From Epiperipatus broadwayi (Eukaryota; Onychophora; Udeonychophora; Euonychophora; Peripatidae): a stretch of DNA of 64,000 bases. Location: positions 1,161,501 to 1,225,500 of the forward strand of contig JAQFVV010006428.1 in assembly GCA_028023455.1 (NCBI GenBank). Direction: 5' to 3'. The stretch's first letter is position 1. Every line of letters begins with the position of its first letter. Below are positions 48,651-59,800 of this stretch, one piece after another. Under the pieces are notes generated by a model that saw only the letters and a list, made by a program, of their open reading frames with translations, did not search any database and was not told the origin of the DNA. Position numbers and translations under genes: made by a program.

Positions 48651-50169
48651 GTATGCTTGATTCATTTTTTTTTTTTTATTTTAGTAATGTTTTTGACATT
48701 TTCAGAATTAATAAATAGATGCTTTTATAATAACATTTACTAAGCATTTATTTTTGTATAGCGTCTGTATACAGACGCTATAAAAAAAATAAATGCTTAT
48801 TTATATATATATATGATTAAGTTTCAGTTGGAATGACGCTTAGTAAATTCTAGAAAATTTCATCGGCATCATTCATTCAGACATTGTAAATAGTAATTTA
48901 AAGTGACTGTTATATTGTCACACCTTCTGTGCCAGTACTTCAGATTTGCTCATATATAAATATTTGATTCGTAGGAATAAGAGGGATTCTTTTTATTCCT
49001 GCATAAATTCTATATCTTGTATTGGTCAGAGGGTATTCATTTATTATTTAACACTCGCAAAGCGTTTGCACAATTGGCTTGAAAGGCCGATATGAATGTA
49101 ATAACATTTACTTTAAAGTAGGGTTTAAAGTTTGGAATTTAACAATAAATAATTCTATAGACAAATACATATTCCCCCTTCTCTATGTATTATATACACA
49201 CATACAATATATATTGTAACAGATAGGATATAACAGGGCTGAGATAGATTGATCCTGTTTAATTATGTCCTGCAAATTGTAACACCATTTGTAACAGATC
49301 AAAAATGCACAATGGAAAATTTATCTTTGTTCCTCTCAAATCCTATTAATCAATGAAATTGTATTGCACAATTGAACAATAATCAGACATGTTTATTTGT
49401 TTTAAGGTAAATTAAAATTTATTATTAATGAATATCAATTATATTATATATATATATATAGTGAATAGATTGTAAACAATTAATATATACAATGATCTAA
49501 TTGTATGTGTGATAGATCATCAATTGACATTAATTTGATATTTAAGTAGGTGATTAGGCATTAATTTTCACATGTTGGATACTAAATACAAAACATATAT
49601 GTTTATGTTATCACAAATATGTTATGGAACACACTTTCCAAAGTACAAGAGAGTTCAAGATATATTTTCATTTTATACTTCATATAAAATTATAGTTAAT
49701 TGAAATTATATATATATATACAAATGAATGTATTTATTTGTTGATATAAATTAAGAGAACATAATTCTTTTTGAATTTTTAATGTATAAGTGATATACCT
49801 GAAGTTAATTTATAATCAGTAAATAAAAAATAATAATATTTTAAAATAAAATAATAGGTATCATGCTGTGTAATATAAGTTTAAACTTAGGAAAATGTAA
49901 CTTTTTATATTTAAGTATATCAATGATTTACTATTTAACCTAAAATTATATACCATTTATCAATAAATACTATATATTTTAAATCAAAAGAAAAATATAT
50001 AGCAATAATATTGACAAATATAAACAAACGACCTGAATGATAGTTTTTCAATATAGTATATCCAGAATAGGATCATAGTTCTGATGTCTATATTAAATAA
50101 CAATCCAATAGTAAGTCATTGTTCCAAACAAGATATAAATATTCAAGCATATTTTGCTGGTATGGATAT
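48651..50169. other. Intron sequence with a strong hairpin
   Basis: Start of the 14.0-kb P4HA intron. At about 48751-48806, AGCATTTATTTTTGTATAGC and GTCTGTA pair with TACAGAC and GCTATA..., AATAAATGCT to give a nearly perfect 26-bp stem with almost no loop. The rest is A/T-rich with (TA)n runs. Confidence 0.6.
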
Positions 50170-50460
50170 TTTGTATATATATAGAGAGAGAGCTTGCAAA
50201 TAAGCTCTTAACAAGCTTTGCAGAATATCCCAACCTCAGACTGGTTTCTGCTGCTAGCTTTCTCTGTGAGGTGCATTAAATTAAAAATACCAAGACAAGC
50301 CCAGCACTTTATCTAATGGATAACGATTAAGAAGAAAATCTGAAATTTTCAGACATCCATGTCTTCCAATCCAGCTATCTAACTTAAATAGCCATATGGG
50401 ACTGAACCAAGTTCAGATAGACCATATATTAATACCTTTAGCAATATAAAATTGCCAAAA
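50170..50460 (-). repeat. Hammerhead-bearing repeat, copy C
   Basis: Reverse-complement counterpart of 23561-23790. Read on the minus strand: GGTTCAGTCCCATATG, TTAGATAGCTGGATTGGAAG, TTATCCATTAGATAAAGTGC, TGGTATTTTTAATT, then CACCTCA, a core with CAGAGAA in place of CTGANGA, GC-TAGCA-GC, GAAACCAGTC, and TGAGGTTGGGATATTC. Helix I (ACCTCA with TGAGGT) is perfect here, whereas the core has two substitutions. Confidence 0.7.
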
Positions 50461-50499
50461 CCTTAATAGCAAAAAATAAAATTACAAAGAAATCAAGTC

Positions 50500-50650
50500 A
50501 TATGTCACATGATCTAATATAACAAGCTTGTATTATAAATGCTATATATAGAGCTCACAAATAAGCTCTTAACAAGCTTTGCACCCCACTGAGGAAGCCA
50601 GTAGCAGAAACTGGTCTGAAGTTGGGGACATTCTGTAAAGTTTATCATAC
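50500..50650 (+). repeat. Hammerhead-bearing repeat, copy B (rearranged)
   Basis: The left half (TGTCACATGATCTAAT ... TATATATAGAGCTC ... AAGCTCTTAACAAGCTTTGCA) has the orientation of copies A and C. The right half (from CCCCACTGAGGA to ATTCTGTAAAG) has the opposite orientation, so the copy is a small inverted chimera. The junction lies at about 50583. Confidence 0.6.
50583..50635 (+). ncRNA. Type I hammerhead ribozyme motif, intact core
   Basis: Plus strand: CTGAGGA (50589-50595), helix II as A-GC-CAGTA-GC-A (50596-50606), GAAA (50607-50610), minimal helix III A-C/TG/G-T, and GTC at 50614-50616 as the predicted cleavage triplet. Helix I starts with A-T and C-G pairs. After an internal loop it can continue as CCC with GGG, and further out AAGCTTTGCA with TGTAAAGTTT. 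Helix II has the same two GC pairs and five-base loop as at 11722-11775 with a different loop sequence, so the stem is conserved while the loop varies. Activity is inferred. Confidence 0.62.
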
Positions 50651-51532
50651 TTTCAATTACTTAAAGATAAAATTCTGAAGGGAACTATGATAGATAATAT
50701 GTTTGTTTTATCATCAAAGCAAAATGATGATGGATTAAGGAGAAATCCTAGCTTCAAGTAGTCCAAGTTGTACTGTTTGCATTTTTTTTATTCAATCATA
50801 TTATTAACATAAAAAATAAAAGAACTTTTATTAACAAACAATTTCAACAGCCCCCTCCCCCCATGATAAAAAAAGCAATAAAGTATGTACTTACTTAAAA
50901 CTGGTTGTTCAAACTCAAATAAATAAACTGTGTCCTCTGATTTTCTTTTTTGTAGTAGTTTTTCTCCTCAAAAAAATAATTATATTCAAAGTTCAAATCA
51001 TGTCAAATCAAATAAATCAATTTATAGTGTTTTATGAAAGCATGGTTATATAAGACTGATAGATTCTGCTTATATTGAAACAGTAAGATTTGCTTTGCAG
51101 ATCTTAGTTTCACCTTTCCTCATTCCTTACCTACCTTCACACCTAGTTTAAACCCAAATTTATCCTAGTGTGTGCATACCACACTTATATGCCAAAATCC
51201 CACCTAATTTAGATCGCAAATGTAAATACATGTGTGTTATATATATAATTTAATAACTTCAGAAATTTTTTTTATAAATTGCGAGTATGTACACATATAC
51301 TTATTCATCTTTAAAAGTATGTCATATATGTAATATTTACACACATACTGTGATAATATATTTAAAACTTAAGTAAAAATAATATTTTGTTATTTGAAGT
51401 TGTTTGTTTAAATCTATTTATTCAAAAATATTACATTTGTTATATTTGAGTTTTTCATTTAATTAAAAAATAATATTAAACTTTTAAATAGATTTAAACA
51501 TTAAAAAGTTAAAAGTCATAAATAATTTTCTA
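50651..51532. other. Intron sequence, no gene seen
   Basis: A/T-rich. It ends with ATTTTCTA (51525-51532), the left target duplication of the next element. Confidence 0.55.
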
Positions 51533-51833
51533 GGTAGTTATGGAGTAGGTGCTCAATCGCCACCAGGCAATGCTGTGGTCTTCTGGGGAGGGAGCTGTGT
51601 TTGGCATATTTTCACCAATTTCTGTTTTTTTAACTTGAATTTTATAGCATTTTCTTGTTTTTTTTTATAATTTGTACTTTCGATGGATTTGTGGGATATA
51701 TATAGCCTCAGACATTTTTATTTGTCAATTTCAGCCATGTTCAGATGGAAATTTATCACTTGCAAGCTTCAGGTCAGTTCTTGATGGTACTGCAGCATCA
51801 CCTGGTGGGTATTGAGCACATATCCACAACTAC
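51533..51833. mobile_element. Short terminal-inverted-repeat transposon (MITE, 301 bp)
   Basis: The ends are inverted repeats of about 40 bp: left GTAGTTATGGAGTAGGTGCT and CAATCGCCACCAGGCAATGC; right, reversed, GTAGTTGTGGATATGTGCTC and AATACCCACCAGGTGATGCT. It is flanked by an exact 8-bp duplication ATTTTCTA (51525-51532 and 51834-51841). The 8-bp duplication allows hAT-, P- or Merlin-type families, and the ends do not decide. It is non-coding and GC-richer than its surroundings. Confidence 0.75.
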
Positions 51834-51841
51834 ATTTTCTA

Positions 51842-54560
51842 ATTTTATTATTTTAGATTTTATAAATCACATCACAATTTTTTTTATATAAAATTAGATG
51901 AGGGTTGGAATGGAAACAATATGCCTAATTAATTCTATTTCTAAAATGCATTAGTGGCTTAAATATTTGGCCTTCTAGATAAACAACAGATGTTCACTCT
52001 GGTATTTTTTAATTAAAATTAAAGTTTTAATCCGAATATCTTATAAGTAAACAACAATAGTAAAATTAATTATAACATCCTGTTATAATCTCTCAGATAT
52101 TCAAATAAATAAAAGTATTAATTAATAGCATTTTTTTTTAGTAATGGATTTTTATGCCACAGGGCAGTTCTATTGTGGGAATTCATGATATATATATATA
52201 TATAGAGCTGGATTTATGAAATGTTATTAATTGGCTATATTTTGAGAAGTTGAATTGGCTGTATTTTGAGAGGTGAATTAATTGGTTATATTTTGAGAAG
52301 AGATTGAATTAGCTATATTTTTGAGAAGAGTTAAATTAGTCATTATACTTTGAAGAGAGAAGCTTGTATACTAAAAAAAGAATTGTAAAATACCAACCTT
52401 TGCAACAGGAAGTTAGAATCACTGAGTAGAGGCTGACAGGAAGGCTGACTTCCTTCTAGTGAATGGTCATTATGTTGCCTGCACACCATCTAATGCTCTT
52501 TGCATAAGAAGACCACTGTGAGCTAATGCTGCTGCTGCTAATCATACTTAATAATTTTGTTAACAAACTCTAAAGAATGATGCTGCCATTCACCATAATC
52601 TAGAATACCTGAATAAGTGAAATCTAAACATCCCAATGGAATGGACTTTCACCAATCAATCGGAGTATGTAAAAGACTTAGTATGCACCAATTCTCCAGA
52701 AGACCATATGAGGCAATCTTTTAATCCAAGGGCTCTTGTGTAACCTATCTTTTCTTCGTAAGCTATAGCTGTATTTCATTATTCCTGTAATTTGAAATTA
52801 AGTTCTAAATTTATATTCCTAATCTACCACTAATCTATTGTGTAAATTTATAGTTTTCAACTCTATTTGTGTTAATATTTAAATTTATTAACTTTCTTCT
52901 TCCATTACAATGATGTGCCTGAATAACCATTGAGTGAGCGAATCACAACCCCCCTTTTCTTCTTTCCTGTATAAGCCACCATATTAATGCAGGTTAACTG
53001 TAGAAATTGTCCTTTGATTTCAATGTATTATTGACTTGGTCACTCAAGGGTTATTTTATTAAATGTTTTGTATATATAGAGTGGAATAAACACACTCATA
53101 TAATCTTGTTTTCTTTGTATAATTTAGGTATGTCATTTTATAGGTAATACTTCTATTTACTACAGTGGTTATTATATAAATGCCTGATTGCCTAATTAAT
53201 TAATGAAGCCTTGAATCATGCATTTCCCCACCATGCTACTGTCATTCTATACATATTTTAAATGTATTTATAATTAATAGTTCATTAATGAGATTAAGAA
53301 TATGCATACCACATAAATATAAATCTTTAGGAATAAATTAAGCATTTATGTTTAATTAAAGTGCAGCCCTATTATACTTTCTTATATATTAATTGTATCG
53401 TTTATTTATATATGGTACAAATATATTGGCATTTGGTAAAAACTAAAACAAAAAGTCTTATTAAAAGATACAATTAAAATTTTTTTTTAGTTTGTATAAT
53501 TTTTTTTTAAAATGTATAATGAAAGTTACATTTTTCATTCATATTTTTTTTATGTGATTAAAAATAAAAGTTAAAATTGGAAAGAATAAAAGACACTCAG
53601 ATTACTAATCCAGATGAACTAAAGAAAAGAAAGAATTCCACATGCAGATTTCAAGCAGTAAAATCTTTGTAACTCTGATTAAAGATGGCGAAATTATGTT
53701 TAAAAAAAAGACTTTGTAACTTAAATTTAAGAAAGAATGTACAAGATTATCTTGTATATTGATAAAAGGACAAAAGAAAGTATACACAGAAGTCTGAAAA
53801 CTGGACCAGGAGTATAAAAGGAAGAATACCAGTGTAATCAGGGTCTTATCTGTTTTTATTTTGGCTTGTCCTGGATCACGAAATCCAGGACCACTCTATC
53901 CTGAAATTATTCTTCATGCTGGAATGGATCGAAGCTTTTGACATCATTCATCATGAAGACTGTAAACCCCAGAAAAGCTTTCATGACTAGTCTTTAGAAA
54001 CAGGATTGAGAAAGTTAAAACTAGTGGCCACAAGCTCATTCTACCTCATAAAAAAACAATGCATGGTAGTCAACTCTCTACGAAATTTGCTAAACTTACT
54101 GGTAAGCTATGATTAATTATTACTGATTGTGACTAAATTAAGCATTTGCAAACCATTCTCCAATAAGCTTATAATATAATCCTGATAGAGTCATTAAATT
54201 TTCTTATTCAAGAGACTTTTGTTTACCTAAGAAATCTAAGTGCGATATGAACTATTTTAATTAATTGATTCATATCTGGATTAGTGTGGTGTATTCTTTC
54301 CAACTTATTAGTCATTTGTGTTTTTAATATTTTGATTTGTTGGAATAAAATATTTATTTCTAATATCAACTATTCATTGTGCATTATTAATGGTAGTTAT
54401 TAAATTTATTAATGTTAGTTTATTAGGATTTGAGTGTATAATTTACCTTTGCCAATATTTATTGATTAAGCCCCGGGAATAATATTCTCTAAAAAAATAA
54501 AGTTACAAAAAAACATAACCACGATCTTTTACTTACTTCTGTCAAAATTATGGGATACGA
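51842..54560. other. Intron sequence with a small tandem repeat
   Basis: At 52226-52361 there are about five degenerate copies of a 27- to 35-bp unit (TTGGCTATATTTTGAGAAG and variants). Around 53580-54100 a stretch with TATAAAAGGAAG and a compact hairpin (GTCCTGGAT ... ATCCAGGAC, about 53868-53891) resembles promoter or LTR sequence, but I cannot assign it. The remainder is A/T-rich. Confidence 0.5.
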
Positions 54561-57500
54561 GAAAGTGATGTGATGTGATGTACTGTAGCTTCTTTTTAAA
54601 TGGAGTCAACAATCTCTCAACAATTATGCCCAGAGAAACCTGTTAGCCACTTTATTTTCCATTCCCCAGTCTATGTTTTCCCATATTCTGCTCCATCCCA
54701 TTTCCACAACATAATCTTTGTCAACTCTATGGCCTTTATATCTAAATTCTCCTTATCTTTTCCCAAACCCAGCATAAAAACCAATAATCCACTTTCTGTA
54801 TAATCACTTTTTTTCATATTTATTCTTCCATAACTTCATTATATTTGCCCTTTCTGTTTTCATGCACTTACATTCAATTAACAGACATCTAATATTTTCT
54901 ATTCCTTCCTTACATAATTTACAGACTAAATCACCCATATTTTTTCACTTACATGTATATTCTCTTCTTGCTAAAGATCCCATTCGAGCCTTAAACAATA
55001 AACTACTTTCCTTACTATTATCATATATTAACTCACACTTAATATTCTCTTTATTTCTATATGTATTTAAACTCTATTTACTCTCCATACTAGTTCTCCA
55101 TCTCTCTAACTCCCTATTCTTTATTAATAAATCTATTCTTTTATCTCATTCCTTACCACTATAACACTCAACAATTCTTCTAACACAATCATCTTATCTT
55201 TTGCACAAATATACTGATATAAATTCTTTATCCAAATCTTTTGCATACCACATTATCTTTCTCACCCATCTTGTTACTCATAACCCAATTAAATACTATA
55301 TTGGCTATTCTTTTATTATCCATAAACTGCAATCTACCAAATATTTTTATTTTAATTTTTTCATCTCTCATATGAAAACTTGACCATCCCGTTTCTCCTT
55401 GAATTACCTCCCTTGCCATCAATACATATGCATCCAATGCATGTCTTCCTACTTCCCTTTGAACTTTTTCTAAGTAATTTAATACCCCTTTACTAGCACA
55501 TAATGCATCATTACCATATGTTAACCCTGTTACTGCAACTACCTTCCACATAATTCTAGCTATTTCATATTTATTATATGAAAACACTGTTAATTTCTTT
55601 ATCAATCCCTTTCTTGTCTTTGCTTCATTTATCAATTTTTTCTCCCATTCATCCAAATTATTTTTCTGATTATTTAAAATAAATCCCAAGTAACTATATC
55701 TATTCAACACACTTTAACATCACCCAATAAAAATTCTACATCTTCTCTTTCCCTAGTATTAACCATCATTATATTTCATTTTTCTTCACTAAATTTAATT
55801 CCCCATCTCTTTACCCACCCTTGCATATGTCCTCATCATAACTTCCATATCTTCACTTCTTTCTGCACACAAAAATATATCATCCACAAAAAAAAGACCT
55901 GACAAAATATATACTCCCTTACTACCTATTAGTGGTAATTCTATCCCTCTTCCTAATCTTTCAATTGCTCTTTCCATTTCACTCAAATACAACACAAACA
56001 AAATAAGTGACATAGGGCATCCTTGCCTTAGTCCCACCCTGTTTTTAACTTTAACTTATTCCATATTTCCTAATTGATATATATAATAATTATTTTCATA
56101 TAATTTCTTAATAATATCCACTAAAACTTCTTCCATTCCCAAATTTGCTAAACTTATCCATAATCTATTTCTATTTACTCTATCATATGCCTTCTCTATA
56201 TCTATAAAAACTCACATATAACTGTTTACCTGAATTTCTACTCATATCCATAAGTTGTGTAACTACAAACAAACTATCTCCTTTACACCTATCTAATCTA
56301 AAACCTCCTTGCATTTACCCCACTACATTATTTCCTTCCATCCATTTTACAACTCTTCTAGCCATTATATATGAGAAAACATTATATAAAACTGATTTTA
56401 CCACTATCGGTCTATAATTATTTAACTTTCTATGATCCTTACCCTTTCCTTTAAATAATAATCTTACTCTTGTATTACTCCAGCTACTCAGAAAAACTAT
56501 ATTCTGTGCAATCTTATTAAAACAGGATAATAACTTTACTTTTGCTCTATATCCTAAATTCATTACCATCTCTGCTGCCCATCTATCTAAATCTTCTGCC
56601 TTTCCACTTTTCAATTTCTTCTCTACCTCATTCAGTTCATTTTCAGAAAACCTAATATTTCCATTACTATATGATTTCATGTTTTCTATCACTCTATTCT
56701 TCACATCTAACATCTTTTCTGTATTTATTACATATCTATTTAAGATTCTCTCTAAATCTTCTCTAGGACTACACTCTATTTCCTCATCATCTAGTAATAC
56801 TACCCCCCCCCTTTTTTTTTAAAATTTTTTACCCCATACTCCCCCTTTTATAATACCCCAACAATTACTATCAATTTCATCCTCTCTATAATATATTTTG
56901 CCAACTTCTTCTTTTCTAAATACTTTTCCCATTTAGCATTAATATCTTTTTCACTTTCCTTGTTCTTAATAGCACACTTATATTCTCTACATGCTTCTTT
57001 CCTCACTTTTACACTTTTACTAATTTTCATTTTTTATTACTTTTATTCTTCTAAATATTCTCACCTAAAACCCTATTTGCCACTTTTTCTATTTCTTTAC
57101 ACCAGTCCTTGCACTCATCCCTAATCAACTCTTCCATGATTTCTTCAACTTGTATTTTATACTCTTCCAACTTATTCTTATCATTCACTATCCATCCACA
57201 TTTTTCACTATTATATTTACTTTTATTTATATTCTCCATCACATTACTAACCATTTCAATTACAATTATCAAACACCTTAATTTTCCATATTTTATTCAT
57301 TCTCTCTTTCTCTACCAGTACATAATCTATTGTGTGAAATATATTATTTGTAGACCATGTGTATTGTCCCTCATAAATATTTAATGAATTTCCAATACTC
57401 AAATTCACTTTCTGACAAAATTTCTTTAAAAGTTGTCCATTTTTATTATCTACATCATCAATTTCTTCAATATGTCCATTCATATCTCCTATAATCCTTA

Positions 57501-57970
57501 TTCTCTCTCTCTTTTTTTAAAACTTTGTATATCCTTAACTAGACATTCATATATGTCGCTGTTCCACTCCATTATAATTTGACTATCTCCAGTGGCTATA
57601 TAAACTGTAGCCACCATCCATTCTTGTCTACCCAGCCTTATTTCAAACCACAAATGTTCTTGACATTTAACAATATTTAAATATTTTTTTGATATAATAC
57701 CTATACCACCACCCCCTTTTTCTTTTTCTTTTCTATTTATACCCTTCTGTACCAACTGTTCCAAAATAGGTTCTTCTTCTCTTAGATGTCTTTCCACTAC
57801 TGCTAATACATCAGGCTTTTCATTTTCAGTTGTTTTATTTAATTCCACCCACTTTTCTGGTCTCCTACCACCTTACATATTCAAAAACCCAATTTTAACA
57901 ATTTCTTCTTTCCTAACTATTCTTTTATAAATTCTTTTAATTCTTTCTTCTCCATTAGTAGGGTTCCCCT
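54561..57970 (-). mobile_element. CR1/R1-like LINE, nearly complete coding region, decayed
   Basis: In element order on the minus strand: endonuclease 'IGFLNM' (57900-57880), 'DVLAVVERHLREEEPILEQL' (where the catalytic E is expected), 'GGGGIGIISKKYLN', 'EWMVATVYIATGD', 'GDMNGHIEEIDD' (57483-57450) and 'QYTWSTNNIFHTIDYVLVEK'. The RT follows: 'LFKGKGKDHRKLNNYRPIVV' (56450-56400), 'FIDIEKAYDRV' (motif A, 56211-56179), 'VGLRQGCPMSLILFVLY' (motif B, 56037-55990) and 'LFFVDDIFLCAERSEDME' (motif C, 55895-55850). Then come the thumb (55710-55228), the Cys motif 'LVCKLCKEGIENIR' (about 54930) and a 3' end with GTGATG repeats (54561-54580). The same family is at 17262-18715. Eight or more frame breaks make it inactive. 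Confidence 0.85.
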
Positions 57971-58720
57971 TTTATAAATTAAAAGTAACTTCATCAGCAA
58001 TCCCAGTCATAATAATTAGTAGGCCCATTAATCAGGAAATATTGCTATGTTTTTGGAAATAGAAACAAGATATTTCTTATCCATAGCTTGATTAACTTTC
58101 ACTTAACAGTGTGTAAAAAAGACCTACCAGAATCAACTAAAATGGGAAAATGTTACAATATATATTGAAACAGGAATACTGTTCCTCATATAAATATCCA
58201 TAAAAACACCCCCCCCCCATTCAATAACGTCTAGCGTGATTCGGTCTAATTGGAAACGCAATAAAGTTGTGATTCGTTAAAAATGGAAAATAAAATCATA
58301 TTTTTGATTTTTAATATTGATGGATTTAAATAAAATGTTATATCGTCTTGTTTTATTTTTTTTTATCTGTCTCAATAAAAAAAGAAAGAAATTAATTATC
58401 CAATCATTAAAAAGAAAAAAAAAGATACTTGAGTTAAACTGAGGCAGTATTCAAATTAGACACGTCGTTGAAGAAAGAAGAAATTTTTTTCTCTCTATCG
58501 TTTTACACAGAGGGCTTTAACAAGACGTGAAAATCAAAATAAAAAGTTTTACTAGAGAAATTATCATGAAACTGGAATAAATTAAGTGCTTCAATCTCTC
58601 CACGCTACACCATGACTTTCTATTAATGAAATAGCCTGCCTTCGTTTGAATAAAATGGACCGTAAAACTGGAAGGTAACTTTTATAAAATATTAAAACAT
58701 AAGTCTCAAATATTACAAAA
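57971..58720. other. Intron sequence, no gene seen
   Basis: A C-homopolymer (about 58207-58218) is followed by a somewhat less A/T-rich stretch to 58670 without recognisable content. Confidence 0.5.
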
Positions 58721-59800
58721 TGAATTATTGTATAAGCTATAAATGCTTGACTGCTTATAAGGTTCTTACCTTAAATAAATTATTGTATAAGTTATAAGTG
58801 CTTGACTGCTTATAAGGTTCTTACCTTAAATGAATTATTGTATAAACTATAAATGCTTGACTGCTTCTAAATGAAATGCTCTATAAACAAAAATTTGTTG
58901 AGTTCAAATGTCTACCAATCAGTAATAATTCAAAAATGATGAAATACTGTATAAATCACAAATATTTGGATATTTCTGGGTTTCTTGTAATGTGATAAAG
59001 TTTATGTGTAAGAATATGCTTCCACATTTGGCTAAGTTATAAATGCCTCAATTATCAAATGATAAATGCTCTATAAATGATAAATACTCTATAAATCATG
59101 AATATTTAAATGCTTCTAGACTTATTATAATGTAATAAAGTTTATGTGTAAGAATATATTTCTACATTTGGCTAAAATATAAATGCATCAATTATCAAAT
59201 GATAAATACTCTATAAATCATGAATATTTAACTGCTTCTAAACTTATTATAGTGTAATAAAGTTTATGTGTAAAAATATGCTTCTACATTGGCTAAGTTA
59301 TAAATGCCTCAATTATCAAATGATAAATGCTCTATAAACCAAGAATTGTTGAGCTCAAATATTTATTAGTCAATAATGATTCATTAAATGAACAAATGAA
59401 TCATTGTATAAACCATAAATGCTTTGCTGCTTCTAATTATCTTCTCTCAAGTGAATTCAAAATGAACTGTTAACTGAATTCGGAATGAATAATTATTAAA
59501 TCAGAATAATCACAAGCTTCTTCTCATAAAAAAAATTAATAAACTATTATTGAATTAGGATATTCATAATTATCTTCTCTCCAGTGAATTCAAAATGAAC
59601 TGTTAACTGAATTCGGAATGAATAATTATTAAATCAGTATAATCACAAGCTTCTTCTCATAAAAAAATTAATGAACTGTCATTGAATTAGGATTTTCATA
59701 ATTATCTTCTCTCAAGTGAATTCAAAATGAATTGTTAATTAAATTCGGAATGAATTATTACTAGACCAGAATGTTTACAAATTTATTCTTTAATTGTTAT
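58721..59800. repeat. Three adjoining tandem-repeat arrays
   Basis: Array 1 (58721-58870): 55-bp unit (AATTATTGTATAAGCTATAA...TGCTTGACTGCTTATAAGG), about 2.7 copies. Array 2 (58950-59380): unit of 122-140 bp (TTTATGTGTAAGAATATGCT ... CAATTATCAAATGATAAATG), three copies, where one carries an extra CTCTATAAATGATAAATA. Array 3 (59431-59790): 132-133 bp unit (CTTCTCTCAAGTGAATTCAA ... TCGGAATGAATAATTATTAA), about 2.7 copies. The words ATAAATGCT and CTATAAA recur across arrays 1 and 2, and a TGTATAAACCATAAATGCTT block links 2 and 3. They may descend from one satellite-like ancestor. Confidence 0.85.

Noticed and set aside
53580-54100. Solo LTR with TATA box
   Set aside because: TATAAAAGG and a hairpin are present, but I could not find matching TG...CA ends, a target duplication or a second copy.
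54600-55383. Plus-strand frames of 67, 100 and 60 codons as genes
   Set aside because: They are complements of the CR1/R1-like LINE thumb and C-terminal region, which reads meaningfully on the minus strand.
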